Shown: positions 7,646 through 16,091 of the stretch, in pieces
Layout: the number at the start of each line of letters is the position of its first letter
Position numbering within the stretch: the stretch's first letter is position 1
Source: CAZUAQ01 sp964618455
GTDB lineage: Bacteria > Planctomycetota > Phycisphaerae > UBA1845 > PWPN01
DNA: 16,674 nt
Assembly (NCBI GenBank): GCA_964618455.1
Contig: CAZUAQ010000083.1
Location: 1-16,674 of the forward strand
Reading direction: 5' to 3'
Position numbers and translations under genes: made by a program
The notes under the pieces: model-generated
Seen by the model: only the letters and a program-made list of their open reading frames with translations
Told to the model about the DNA's origin: nothing
Databases searched by the model: none

Positions 7646-10015
7646 TCACTGTCCCGGGTAAAGCAGAATACGGTCGTGGGCGATAAAGAGCAGATCGTCG
7701 TGGCCGTCATTGGTGACGTCCTCGATCGCCACCCAGTGGGGCTGAATTCCCTCGTGATCGCCGACCTGGTACTGCTTCTTCGCGAAAATGCGGAACTTGG
7801 TGGCCAGCACGAGTGATTCATCCGGACCGAAGGTCAGGATCTCGACGAAATGCTCACTCGAGTCGGTCACTGCCAGATCGGTCCGGCCGTCGTGGTTCAG
7901 GTCCCCGACCGCCGCCTGCCTCAGGCGAGCGTTCTCGATCGACGATTCGAATGCCGCCTCCTCGCTCATCTCCGCCGCCGGCACGTCCGGAAGAATCACG
8001 ACCAGCCGATCCTCGTCGGCCAGCAGGATCGAGGACGTCTCCGTCCCGCCAAGCCGCGCGGAGGTCATCGCTTTGACATTCATCGCGCCGACCGGCACGG
8101 ACTTGGACTTCTCGTACGAGCCTGATTCGCCCGGCGTGTAGTAATGCACTTCCTGCGTCTTGCGGTCGTGCATCGCCAACGCGGGTCGCGTTTCACCGGA
8201 GATGGGCACCACGCAGATACCGCTCAGTTCGGCGTCGGAGGTAGGAGCGTTGTACTGATCCTGAACTTCCCACGCGCCCTCGGGCGACACGCGCATCGCG
8301 CGAACGAAGGTCTTCTGGGCCAGGACGATATCGCGCGCCCCGTCCCCGTTGGTGTCCGCGTAAGCGAACACTTCGGGCTTGGCATTTTTGACCAGCCCGG
8401 TCTGGCTTGCCCCCGATGCATCCGGCCCGGCGAAAGTGCCGTCCTTCTGCTGGAGCGCGACCTGCAGCGGGCCGAACGACGCGAAGATCAGCAGGTCCTC
8501 GCGACCGTCCTGGTTCACGTCCGCCCATCGCATGGCGGAGGGCGGATCGTCCATCTCCTTCAACTCGATGCGGGCGATCCGTTCATCGTCTTCCGAGTCG
8601 ACTTCCACGGGCTGGATGATCAACAGATAGTCCCGCTCCTCGTCCTTGGTGATGTATGCCAGATGCGCCACCGCATCGTCCGAGGGTTGACCGATGCACA
8701 TGGCGTAAGGGCGACCCGAGATCGGCATCGGTTCAGGAAACGTGAGCCGCTGCCCGGTGTACGCGCTCCTGCCGATCATCTCCTCTTCCGCGCTGAGCAC
8801 GAACACCTCGTCCTGCCCATCGTCGTCCACATCGTAGCAGCTCATGTCACGCATCTTGATCTGCCCCCCGAATGACTTGGGCAACTGCAATCCCCCCGAG
8901 GACGTTTGCGGATAGAGCACCATTTGCGCGGCGTCCACGTTGGCGGTCACGACATCGGCATAGCGATCGTCGGTCAACCGACCGATGGCCAATGGAAGCT
9001 GATCCACCTGGGAATCCCCGGGAATCGGAAAGTGGCGTACGGTCCAGTCCGCCTCCGCATCATCGCCCTGGTCGCTGAGGATCCACCGTTTCAGCCGGCC
9101 GGACACGCGCTCGATGGCGAAGAGGTCCTCCTGCGGGCGATCCAGGCACTTTTCGAACGCCAGGCTTCGCAGCGTCGGAAGTTTCAGCCGATCCACGGCG
9201 CCGAGTTTGCCGTGGTCATCCTGGTATCGCACGTGGAGTGGATAGGTGTTGTCATCGCTCAGGAGCACGACGTCGGCGTGCTTATTGCCATCGAGGTCCG
9301 CCACCGCGAGCATGAGCGGATTCTTGATCGAGTGTGCAAATCGCGTCGCCTGCCCCAGACCTCCGAATTTTGGCTGAAAGAAGATGACGACATCGGATTC
9401 CGACAAGGCCAGAACGTCGAGGCGTCCGTCTCCGTTCATATCCGCCACGTCCATGCTCGACGAGATCACGAGCAGATCACTCACGCGTCGGACCAGCGGC
9501 TTGCCGAACTTGCCGTTACCCTCCCCGGGAAGCACGACGAGTTCGCGCGGGTTGCCCGTGAACACGAGATCGACGTTGCCGTCGCCGGTTACGTCGGCGG
9601 CCCGCAGCGTGGCGATCTGCCAGGTCACCGACACTTTCTGATGATCGAACCGGGGGGGATTGACGAGGTCGTTGACGCCCTTGGGAGGATCCGGTTCGCG
9701 CGACTCGGTCTCCTGGAGCAGCAGGTCGATCGTACTCTTGGCGTTGTTGGCCACGGCGATATCGGTGGCGCCGTCGTTGTTGAAGTCCGCGGTGCGCAGT
9801 TGGGTGATGCCGTTCTCGAGCTTGTACGCTTCGAGGGGGCCGAAGCCAAAGTGCCGGGCGAGGCGGCTCTTCTGTTCGGAGGTCAGTTCCGGGGCCTCCG
9901 CTTGTACCGGGCTCTCCGAGGCGAGCATCGATATCACGATGGCAAGAATCGGAATCCAGCAGACGATGAGCCCTCTCTCGAAGGCGAACGATAGCGATGC
10001 ACGTCTCCGGCTCAC
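7646..10015 (-). CDS. Secreted FG-GAP/VCBS-repeat protein
   Basis: 789 residues starting at GTG, chosen because AAGGAG stands eight bases upstream and the first residues form a signal peptide (basic SRRRAS, hydrophobic about 15-33, likely cut after VQA39). The rest is built of about ten repeats with the FG-GAP/VCBS pattern xADxNxDGxxDIxV, for example RTADFNNDGATDIAV (74-88), RAADVTGDGNVDLVF, DVADMNGDGRLDVLAL, RWADVNQDGREDLLI and AVGDLNHDGRTDLAV. Each repeat supplies Asp/Asn ligands for calcium, and such repeats fold into beta-propellers; two propellers would fit the length. No enzymatic domain, transmembrane anchor, dockerin or sorting signal is seen. Likely an extracellular or periplasmic binding or adhesion protein. 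The following gene on the same strand (SGNH hydrolase) is 216 bases away and has its own promoter. Function not known. Confidence 0.8.
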   Translation of the reverse strand: MSRRRASLSFAFERGLIVCWIPILAIVISMLASESPVQAEAPELTSEQKSRLARHFGFGPLEAYKLENGITQLRTADFNNDGATDIAVANNAKSTIDLLLQETESREPDPPKGVNDLVNPPRFDHQKVSVTWQIATLRAADVTGDGNVDLVFTGNPRELVVLPGEGNGKFGKPLVRRVSDLLVISSSMDVADMNGDGRLDVLALSESDVVIFFQPKFGGLGQATRFAHSIKNPLMLAVADLDGNKHADVVLLSDDNTYPLHVRYQDDHGKLGAVDRLKLPTLRSLAFEKCLDRPQEDLFAIERVSGRLKRWILSDQGDDAEADWTVRHFPIPGDSQVDQLPLAIGRLTDDRYADVVTANVDAAQMVLYPQTSSGGLQLPKSFGGQIKMRDMSCYDVDDDGQDEVFVLSAEEEMIGRSAYTGQRLTFPEPMPISGRPYAMCIGQPSDDAVAHLAYITKDEERDYLLIIQPVEVDSEDDERIARIELKEMDDPPSAMRWADVNQDGREDLLIFASFGPLQVALQQKDGTFAGPDASGASQTGLVKNAKPEVFAYADTNGDGARDIVLAQKTFVRAMRVSPEGAWEVQDQYNAPTSDAELSGICVVPISGETRPALAMHDRKTQEVHYYTPGESGSYEKSKSVPVGAMNVKAMTSARLGGTETSSILLADEDRLVVILPDVPAAEMSEEAAFESSIENARLRQAAVGDLNHDGRTDLAVTDSSEHFVEILTFGPDESLVLATKFRIFAKKQYQVGDHEGIQPHWVAIEDVTNDGHDDLLFIAHDRILLYPGQ

Positions 10016-10023
10016 GTCAATTA

Positions 10024-10029
10024 CTCCTT
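10024..10029 (-). promoter_or_regulatory. Strong ribosome binding site for a GTG start
   Basis: AAGGAG on the minus strand, eight bases before GTG at 10013-10015. This supports the unusual GTG start of the VCBS-repeat gene; no ATG near the signal peptide competes with it. Confidence 0.65.
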
Positions 10030-10101
10030 GGACTTGGTGGTCGATGGAGGGCGAGCATCATCGCGGCCCGCCCGGTTTTGAGGAATCGTTGCTTTCGGCA
10101 T

Positions 10102-10130
10102 AGTCTATTTCGGTCCGACCCACGATTCAA
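10102..10130 (-). promoter_or_regulatory. Possible sigma-70 promoter of the VCBS-repeat gene
   Basis: On the minus strand TTGAAT (10125-10130) and TAGACT (10102-10107) are separated by exactly 17 bases. Each matches consensus at four of six positions. This would start transcription near 10095 and give a leader of about 80 bases. The remainder of the 253-base divergent gap shows no other clear element; on the plus strand a TTGCGA/TATACA pair at 10155-10181 has only a 15-base spacer and is doubtful as promoter for the protease gene. Confidence 0.3.
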
Positions 10131-10268
10131 TTCCGAACGGATCCAAGGCGTCACTTGCGAGAGCCATTCCTCCCCTATACACTCATTGCCGTCAACCGGA
10201 GATCCTGTGTTTACCGGCCGGGGCGACCGTCATGCTCTCCGGGGTGGTCGTATGGCGGGGTAAATCGA

Positions 10269-11255
10269 ATGCATGCAACGCGCAGAATCATGGCTCTCGC
10301 ACTCTTCACATCACTGCTGATTCCGGCTTCCGTCCACTCGGATCGCATCCTGCTCTCCGGGGGCGGCAGCGTCGAGGGGGAGGTCGTCAAGGAGACCGAG
10401 CCCACGCTCTTCGTCGATATCGGTTTTGATATCCTCAGTGTCCCCCGCAAGCATGTGCAGGAGGTCATTCCTGACGAGACAGAAACGGCGGCGGAATCCG
10501 ACGCACCTCCCAATCGTAGGGCGTCCGAGGATCTGTACCAGACCGCCGATCTGCCGTTCGCGCCGATCGAGGAACACGCCCGCCGCCTCGGCGAGGCGGT
10601 CGTCATGATCGTGTCTCCCGGGGGCCAGGGAAGTGGTTTCGTCATTCACGAGGATGGCTACGTCATCACCAATGCCCACGTGATCGAGAACGAAACCAAG
10701 ATCACCATTTACATCTTCCGTGCGTTTCAGAATGCGTTCCGTCGGGAGAAGGTGGAGGACGTTCGAATCGTGGCGGTGAATGCTCTGTACGACCTGGCGC
10801 TTTTGAAATTCGACCCGCCCGAGGATCTGGAAATGACGGTGACCTATCTCGGGGTCGGGCGTTCCGTCACCGAAGGGGATACGGTGTTTGCCATCGGCAA
10901 CCCCATGGGGTTGGAACGAACGATCTCCAAGGGGATCGTCAGCGAGAAGAATCGCGCCGAGGGCGGGCTCGTCTACATCCAGACCACGACGCAGATCAAT
11001 CCCGGCAATTCTGGGGGACCGCTTTTCAACGGCCGCGGCGAGGTCATCGGCGTGACCAACATGGGCTATCTCTTCGCCGAAGGGCTCAACTTCGCGATTC
11101 CCATCGATTACGTGGTGGAGTTTCTCGAGAACCGCGATGCCTACGCCTACGACCAGGACAATCCCAACAGCGGCTATCAGTATCTCGAAGCGCCGCGGCG
11201 TCTCGATCCCGAACCTCCGACCTTCCTGTTCGAAAAGGCTGAATCCGTCAACTGA
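10269..11255 (+). CDS. Exported trypsin-like (HtrA-type) serine protease without PDZ domain
   Basis: 328 residues. The ATG at 10269 was chosen because it directly gives a signal peptide (MHATRR, hydrophobic 7-22). Further upstream the frame is open but reads as non-coding. Residues 25-68 form a small beta-rich module (RILLSGGGSVEGEVV...LSVPRKHVQEVI), a pattern I associate with exported planctomycete proteins. The protease domain covers about 98-290 with the full S1C triad: His137 in TNAHVI, Asp175 in YDLALLKF and Ser248 in PGNSGGPL, plus the FAIGNPMGLERTISKGIVS segment typical of DegP/DegQ. The protein ends about 40 residues after the protease domain, so the PDZ domains of classical HtrA are missing. 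Expected role: periplasmic or surface protein processing or quality control. It precedes the DUF3352-like exported protein by 86 bases on the same strand, possibly one transcription unit. Confidence 0.85.
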   Translation: MHATRRIMALALFTSLLIPASVHSDRILLSGGGSVEGEVVKETEPTLFVDIGFDILSVPRKHVQEVIPDETETAAESDAPPNRRASEDLYQTADLPFAPIEEHARRLGEAVVMIVSPGGQGSGFVIHEDGYVITNAHVIENETKITIYIFRAFQNAFRREKVEDVRIVAVNALYDLALLKFDPPEDLEMTVTYLGVGRSVTEGDTVFAIGNPMGLERTISKGIVSEKNRAEGGLVYIQTTTQINPGNSGGPLFNGRGEVIGVTNMGYLFAEGLNFAIPIDYVVEFLENRDAYAYDQDNPNSGYQYLEAPRRLDPEPPTFLFEKAESVN

Positions 11256-11341
11256 CTCGCGCCTGCCGCGACTGTCATGGACCTGTGACCGTCATGAAAT
11301 CGGGACGCTCGACTCTCTGACGTCTAAAGGAAAGGAAGCAT

Positions 11342-13180
11342 ATGAACCGCAAGATATTCCGATTGGCTCTGATCACGATCCTGGGGGTGACGGTTTCACT
11401 GCGGGCGGACGATCCGGTGACCGAGTGGGTACCGCAGGAAGCCCAGTTTTTCGTCGGCACTTCGAACTGCGACCAACTCATCGCACAGTTCAAGAAGACC
11501 CGGGCCTATGCGGCACTCGAGGATCCCGCCCTGAAGGAGACCATGCAGCCCTGGAAGCAGCTCTATGAGAACGCCAAGAAGGTCGTGGCCGAGCGCGTCG
11601 GGCTGGATTCCACCAAGGAACTGGAGCTCTGGCCGCACGGGGGGCTCGCCTTCTATGTGATGGCCGAACCCGGAGCTGGAGAGGATGCTGAGGAGATCGA
11701 ACACGTGTGCGCGATCGCCGAAATGGGCGAGGATGGCCCGAAGGCAAAGAATCTCATGCGCAAGATCGTGGATCTCTGCCAGGAACAGGGCGCTGAAAAG
11801 CAGGTCGCCGAGATCGGCGGCATCGAGATCATCACCATTCAGTTTCCCGAAGCCGAGGAGGAAACCGAAGAGGACTTCGAGGACTTTGATGCCCAGTTCG
11901 GCGAGGATTCCCCGCTCTTCGAGGGCATCGACACGGAGGACCCGACCTTTCTCGGCATGCAGCTCATGCTGTCGGATCTCGAAGCACCCGAGAAATTCGC
12001 GTACGCTTTTGCGGACACCAGGATCGTGTTCGGTTCGGATGAAGCCACGGTCAAGGAGGCGTTGTTGCGACTTCGCAAGGGTGGCGAAGGATCACTGGCT
12101 TCGCTGCGCGACATGCGTTCGTTCCGCCAGCGGTTCTCCGGAAAAGGCGATGCGCTGTTCGCCATCAACTTCCCGGCCATCGGCACGATGATCGAGGCGG
12201 AGGGCGAGGAGGCGCAGGAGATCCTGCAGGCGCTTCGCTACGACGCCATGGGAGTTGCGGCGTTCGGTGTCGACCTGGTTCCCACCGAGGGGGTGGATTC
12301 GCGCGTCTTCGGTTTCCTGCCCCTCGAGGGCAACGAGGGCGGTCTTGCATCCCTGCTGAAGATGGAGAATACGGAGACGGCACCGCGAGAGTCGGTCCCC
12401 GCCGATTCCGCCATTCACGTTTCGATCAATCTCGATCCGACGAAGATCCTGGATGAGGTGGTTGCCATCACGCGGCGAATCGATCCCGAGAACGCCGACA
12501 TGATGCAGGCCTCGCTCAAGATCCCGCAGGAGGACGGCACCGTCCTCGACGTGCGGAAGGACGTCGTCGGCCAGATGCGCGGTCCTCTCGCCGCCACGTT
12601 GACACTGGCCCCGCCGTTTGATGCCGAGAACGTCAATCTCTCGGTGCGTCTGGGGCACAAGTCGCGTGATGCCATTGCCAAACTCTACGGCATGCTTCCC
12701 CCGGGATTCATCACCGTGACCGAAATCCTCGGCCAGACGGTGTACGAGCTCCCCATGGTGCCCGGCGTGGCCTCGGGGTACACCGACCGCGCGCTCATTC
12801 CGTTCGCGACGCGTCGCGCCCTTGAGAGCTACATCCGCGCCGAAGGAAATCAGGGGCGCGGGTTGGCGGAGGCGCCGGCGTTCCGCAAACTCCTGCGTCA
12901 TGTTCCCCGGGAAAGTTCCGTCATGGCCTACGTGGACGGTCCGCTGCTGATGGATGTCCAGATCGCCGTGGTCGAGGAGTTCCAGTCCGACGATGCGGAG
13001 ATGCTCGAGCAGGAAGACTTCGCGTCCATGCTGCGGTTCGGACTTGCGAGCGATGCGCTGGAGACCGACCTCGATGTACTCAAGGCCATGCGGAAATACG
13101 AGGAACACGGCCTGATCACGGTGACCACCGAGCCGGAAGGCATCCACTTGGAAATGATCAGCATGGTCATCGAGGAGTAG
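11342..13180 (+). CDS. Exported DUF3352-like hypothetical protein
   Basis: 612 residues. The start is firm: AAAGGAAAGGAAG lies just before the ATG. Residues 1-22 are a signal peptide (NRK, hydrophobic 7-20, likely cut after LRA22). The body begins VTEWVPQEAQFFVGTSN and shows the repeated layout of planctomycete proteins annotated with DUF3352 or as uncharacterised: a LELWPHGGLAFYVMAEP strand pair near 94-110, an Asp/Glu-rich stretch at about 170-200, IVFGSDEATVKEALLRL (a recurring motif of the family), and a second half with similar beta-alpha units (PADSAIHVSINLDPTKIL; YVDGPLLMDVQ). No catalytic motif is recognisable. It presumably resides in the periplasm. Its only informative neighbour is the upstream secreted protease, which might process it or share its regulation; this is speculation. 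The family assignment rests on pattern memory alone. Confidence 0.65.
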   Translation: MNRKIFRLALITILGVTVSLRADDPVTEWVPQEAQFFVGTSNCDQLIAQFKKTRAYAALEDPALKETMQPWKQLYENAKKVVAERVGLDSTKELELWPHGGLAFYVMAEPGAGEDAEEIEHVCAIAEMGEDGPKAKNLMRKIVDLCQEQGAEKQVAEIGGIEIITIQFPEAEEETEEDFEDFDAQFGEDSPLFEGIDTEDPTFLGMQLMLSDLEAPEKFAYAFADTRIVFGSDEATVKEALLRLRKGGEGSLASLRDMRSFRQRFSGKGDALFAINFPAIGTMIEAEGEEAQEILQALRYDAMGVAAFGVDLVPTEGVDSRVFGFLPLEGNEGGLASLLKMENTETAPRESVPADSAIHVSINLDPTKILDEVVAITRRIDPENADMMQASLKIPQEDGTVLDVRKDVVGQMRGPLAATLTLAPPFDAENVNLSVRLGHKSRDAIAKLYGMLPPGFITVTEILGQTVYELPMVPGVASGYTDRALIPFATRRALESYIRAEGNQGRGLAEAPAFRKLLRHVPRESSVMAYVDGPLLMDVQIAVVEEFQSDDAEMLEQEDFASMLRFGLASDALETDLDVLKAMRKYEEHGLITVTTEPEGIHLEMISMVIEE

Positions 13181-13200
13181 CGCGGCGATCTCCGCCTTGT

Positions 13201-13389
13201 TCAAATCAACTCGACGTCGGTCATGATCTCGATGAGCGAACGGCTCTGGTTGTCCAGCGCCCCGTACCGGCCGTCGACATGTGAAACGCAGATCGACTCG
13301 ATACCCAGGGTGACCGTCTTGACCCGTCCTTCGGGGAGTTCGTCAAGATCAAGAGCCTTGTGCCAACGAGTATTCATCGAATGGGGCAT
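13201..13389 (-). pseudogene. Truncated Rieske [2Fe-2S] domain remnant (N-terminal half only)
   Basis: 62 codons. Residues 9-48 (WHKALDLDELPEG, VKTVTLGIESICVSHVDG, RYGALDNQ) read as the N-terminal half of a Rieske ferredoxin domain. In complete relatives DNQ or DNR is followed at once by CPHxGG, the first cluster-binding motif. Here SRSLIEIMTDVELI and a stop follow, so both Cys-x-His and Cys-x-x-His are absent and no iron-sulfur cluster could be bound. I recall domains starting this way at the N-terminus of thiamine-diphosphate-dependent enzymes, so this may be what is left of such a gene after a deletion. The junction lies near 13243. It begins 29 bases after the WPHHLD gene on the same strand and ends 20 bases from the stop of the DUF3352-like gene. 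Alternative: a genuine small protein; the frame is intact over its short length. An inner ATG at 13377 may be the start. Confidence 0.55.
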
Positions 13390-13418
13390 GATTCTTCTCG
13401 CGAAAAGTCAGGCGTTCC

Positions 13419-14240
13419 TCAGGACTGCGTCCTTCGTAGCAGCCCCACACAGAGATCTACCGTCTGAGCCAGAAAGTCCGCGGCCGAGTCGATTCCGTGG
13501 TCCATGACCGACTCTCCCAGCAGGACGCCTCCCGTCCAGTGCTCGGTCCAGAAGCCCCCATGCGGCAGATCGGGAAGCGAATCCGGAGCGGGATCGAGCC
13601 CATACGGGTTGACGTAGAAGTAGGGCTGATCGTACGTGCCGTCGCCCAGCGACATGCCGATCCCGACGCAGGGCGCCCGCGAGGGATCATCGCCCTCGTT
13701 GAGCAGCACGAGCGTACCGAAGTCGAGATGGTGGGGCCACAGGCGAACCTCGCCGGTGTTGGGATGCGCGTCGGCGCACGGCGTCAATGTCGTCTGTGCC
13801 AGGTCGCACCAGGCGTCGATCGCACCCAGGGACGTTTGGTCGGCGAATTGAAACGGAGTCCCGGTCATCACGGGATGGGCAGGCATGTCGTAATCGCGTG
13901 CCCGCGCCTCCGGACCTTCCCCCGCCTGTGCATTGATCCAGGCGAAAGCTCCCTCGAGGGTCCGGCGATCCAGGGGCATCGCATCTATCACCTCGCCGCG
14001 GACGTCACGCTTTACCAGCGCAGGATCACTGAGCCGCAGGCCGAACTGCTGGCCGTCCGGAGACAGACGTCCGACGAGGCCCGGCAACGCGGCTTCATAG
14101 CCCAGGTTGCTGTGACTGTCGTCGGCAGCCTTGGGCAAGCGTGCATCGGCAACTGCAGAGAGCGTTTGCGTCGCCCAGTGCACCTGAAGTCGGATGTCGC
14201 GAAGCGCATGGGGATCGCCAAGTCGTTGCATGTCATTCAT
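13419..14240 (-). CDS. Conserved hypothetical protein with WPHHLD motif
   Basis: 273 residues; I cannot assign a named domain. No signal peptide or membrane helix is present, so it is probably cytoplasmic. The striking part is the second half: EVRLWPHHLDFGTLVLL (164-180), GIGMSLGDGTYDQPYFYVNPYG (193-214) and HGGFWTEHWTGGVLLGES (227-244). The dense His/Trp/Asp content, with HH at 170-171, D173 and H234, looks like a metal or ligand site, and I recall WPHHFD-containing hypothetical proteins with the same order of motifs in diverse bacteria. The N-terminal half (LRDIRLQVHWATQTLSAVADA..., DDSHSNLGYEA) has the look of a helical, small-molecule-binding part. It lies between the Rieske-GOGAT gene (145-base gap) and the Rieske remnant (29-base gap), all on one strand. 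Start at the ATG of MNDMQRL; an ATG three codons on is an alternative. Function unknown. Confidence 0.6.
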   Translation of the reverse strand: MNDMQRLGDPHALRDIRLQVHWATQTLSAVADARLPKAADDSHSNLGYEAALPGLVGRLSPDGQQFGLRLSDPALVKRDVRGEVIDAMPLDRRTLEGAFAWINAQAGEGPEARARDYDMPAHPVMTGTPFQFADQTSLGAIDAWCDLAQTTLTPCADAHPNTGEVRLWPHHLDFGTLVLLNEGDDPSRAPCVGIGMSLGDGTYDQPYFYVNPYGLDPAPDSLPDLPHGGFWTEHWTGGVLLGESVMDHGIDSAADFLAQTVDLCVGLLRRTQS

Positions 14241-14385
14241 GAGAGATTCCGTTGCTGATTGAGGGTGTTTGTCTCGGGCATTGCGCGCACGTCATGTTCC
14301 TCGATTTGCCATCGGCTTCACCATGGACTTCATCAGGCCGGCATCGTGGTCACAGGCATCACTCGCCAACGCCTTCAAGCGATGA

Positions 14386-16035
14386 CTACGCCGTGGGATC
14401 CATCACGCCGCCATAGGGAACTCCTGTGAGTGTTGCTATACTTCGCTCGAAGGTCGTCAGGTCGTCTGTGTTGAACTTCGAGAGATGGTCATGCCCGCAG
14501 GCGCGTGCCATCACGCACATGAGTTCGATGGTGGCGTCGAGATAGTTCTTCAGCCGCTCGGCGGAGGCATCCACGATCAGCCTCGCCCGAAGCTGCGACT
14601 TCTGCGTGGCGATGCCCACCGGACAGTTGTTCGTATTGCACGCCCGCATGCCCAAACAGCCGATGGCCTGGATCGCACTGTTGGCGATCGCCACGCCATC
14701 CGCACCGAGGGCCATGGCCTTGATGAAATCGGCATCCGTGCGCAGGCCACCGGTCGCGATGAGTGTCACGTCGCCGGCGCCGGCACGGTCCAAGTGCCGT
14801 CGTGCGCGGGCGATGGCGGCCATGGTCGGAATCGAAATGTTGTTCTTGAAGATGTTCGGAGCCGCACCCGTGCCCCCACCGCGCCCGTCGAGGATGATGT
14901 AATCGGCCGAGGCCTGCAGAGCGAAATCAATGTCCGCCTCGATGTGCTGGGCCGACATCTTGAAGCCGATCGGAATGCCCCCGGAAGCCTCACGCACTTC
15001 GTCGGCCAGCCTCCGGTAATCCTCGGGACTGTGGAGATCCGCGAAAGTCGACGGGCTGACGGCGGACTGCCCCTCGGGAATACCGCGCACCTCCGCAATC
15101 CGCCCACGCACCTTGTCGCCCGGCAGGTGACCGCCTGTACCCGTCTTGGCGCCTTGGCCCGCCTTGAAATGAAAGGCCTGGCAGGCGGCGGCCTTCTCGA
15201 GCGACCAGCCGAAACGCGCGGACGCCAGTTCGTAGAAGTAGCGGCTGTTGGCGGACTGCTCGTCCGGAAGCATGCCGCCTTCACCCGAGCAGATCCCCGT
15301 ACCCGCCCATTCCGCTCCCTTGGACAGCGCGACCTTGGCCTCTTCGCTCAACGCCCCGAAGCTCATGTCACTCACAAAGATCGGGATGTTCAACTTCAGC
15401 GGCTTGTCAGCACGTGGGCCGACGACCAGTTCGGTGCCCACCGGCACGTCATCCAGTAGCGGCTGACGTGCCAATTGCGCCGTGAGGATCTGAATCTGAT
15501 CCCAGCGGGGAAGCGCGGTCTGCGGCACCCCCATGGCGCTCGTCGGGCCGTGATGGCCCACTTTGCTCAAGCCCTCCCGCGCCAGTTGCTGGATGTAGGG
15601 ATTCTGCGGCTCTTCTTCCGTCCCATGGACATCCTGGTAGAGCCCGAGGTATTGATCGCGGTCATACGGTTGGGGATGTTCGAGGGCCCATGCCGCAATT
15701 TCCGATTCGTCGACGTACACGGCGTCGTCATCGGAATCGACCCACGCGGTGAACTTCTTCAAGACCTCGTTGTTGTTGTACTCGCTTACCCCGGTGTCGT
15801 AGCGGTAATCCCAACCATGCAATCCACAGATGAGATTGTCGCCTTCGATCGAGCCGTCAGCCATCAACGCGCCGCGGTGGAGGCACCGCCCATAGAGGAC
15901 CGATACCTTTTCATCGTAGCGAACGATTACCAAATCCACGCCGGCCACTAGCGCGTAGGCAGGTTGACGATCCGGCAACTCGCTCCACCCCGTCACGCGG
16001 ACGCGCTGCTCCGGACGCGATCCCGACTGTGTCAT
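14386..16035 (-). CDS. Rieske [2Fe-2S]-glutamate synthase (GOGAT) domain fusion protein
   Basis: 549 residues; start firm (GAGGAG nine bases before the ATG). Residues 10-110 form a Rieske domain: C51-x-H53, 16 residues, then C70-x2-H73 (CLHRG and CGLHGW), followed by DYRYDTG. From about 165 to 540 comes the FMN-binding synthase domain of glutamate synthase: PIFVSDMSFGALSEEAK, GTGICSGEGGMLPDE, KAGQGAKTGTGGHLPG, ADYIILDGRGGGTGAAP and LIATGGLRTDADFIKAMALGAD. The [3Fe-4S] ligands are C460-x5-C466-x4-C471 in GCLGMRACNTNNCPVGIATQ, the spacing of GltB. Missing are the N-terminal glutaminase (Ntn) domain and any GltD-type NADPH subunit nearby. So electrons probably enter through the Rieske centre from an unknown donor, and the ammonia donor or even the substrate may differ from that of GltBD. 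It follows the SnoaL-like gene by 56 bases. Confidence 0.88.
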   Translation of the reverse strand: MTQSGSRPEQRVRVTGWSELPDRQPAYALVAGVDLVIVRYDEKVSVLYGRCLHRGALMADGSIEGDNLICGLHGWDYRYDTGVSEYNNNEVLKKFTAWVDSDDDAVYVDESEIAAWALEHPQPYDRDQYLGLYQDVHGTEEEPQNPYIQQLAREGLSKVGHHGPTSAMGVPQTALPRWDQIQILTAQLARQPLLDDVPVGTELVVGPRADKPLKLNIPIFVSDMSFGALSEEAKVALSKGAEWAGTGICSGEGGMLPDEQSANSRYFYELASARFGWSLEKAAACQAFHFKAGQGAKTGTGGHLPGDKVRGRIAEVRGIPEGQSAVSPSTFADLHSPEDYRRLADEVREASGGIPIGFKMSAQHIEADIDFALQASADYIILDGRGGGTGAAPNIFKNNISIPTMAAIARARRHLDRAGAGDVTLIATGGLRTDADFIKAMALGADGVAIANSAIQAIGCLGMRACNTNNCPVGIATQKSQLRARLIVDASAERLKNYLDATIELMCVMARACGHDHLSKFNTDDLTTFERSIATLTGVPYGGVMDPTA

Positions 16036-16091
16036 ACCCGAATACTCCTCATCAAGATGGCAGGTTAGGCAAAATAGAGAGGCGCGCCCGA

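Noticed and set aside
8906..9994. Open frame of 362 codons on the plus strand opposite the VCBS-repeat gene
   Set aside because: It mirrors the repeated Asp/Gly codons of the VCBS repeats; the minus strand has a clear start and repeat pattern.
10155..10268. Upstream extension of the serine protease from a TTG at 10155
   Set aside because: The extra 38 residues show no coding character and would precede a normal signal peptide starting at 10269.
13184..13196. Small hairpin GGCG-ATCTC-CGCC followed by TTGTT between two convergent stops, as a possible terminator
   Set aside because: The stem has only four base pairs and the T-run is broken; not enough to call a terminator.
12092..13204. Open frame of 370 codons on the minus strand opposite the DUF3352-like gene
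   Set aside because: His/Arg-rich translation without motifs; the plus strand has a signal peptide and a strong ribosome binding site.
14241..14385. 145-base gap between the Rieske-GOGAT and WPHHLD genes, checked for a small gene, promoter or hairpin
   Set aside because: Only stray GGCATC direct repeats were seen; no coding frame with a ribosome binding site and no clear promoter boxes.
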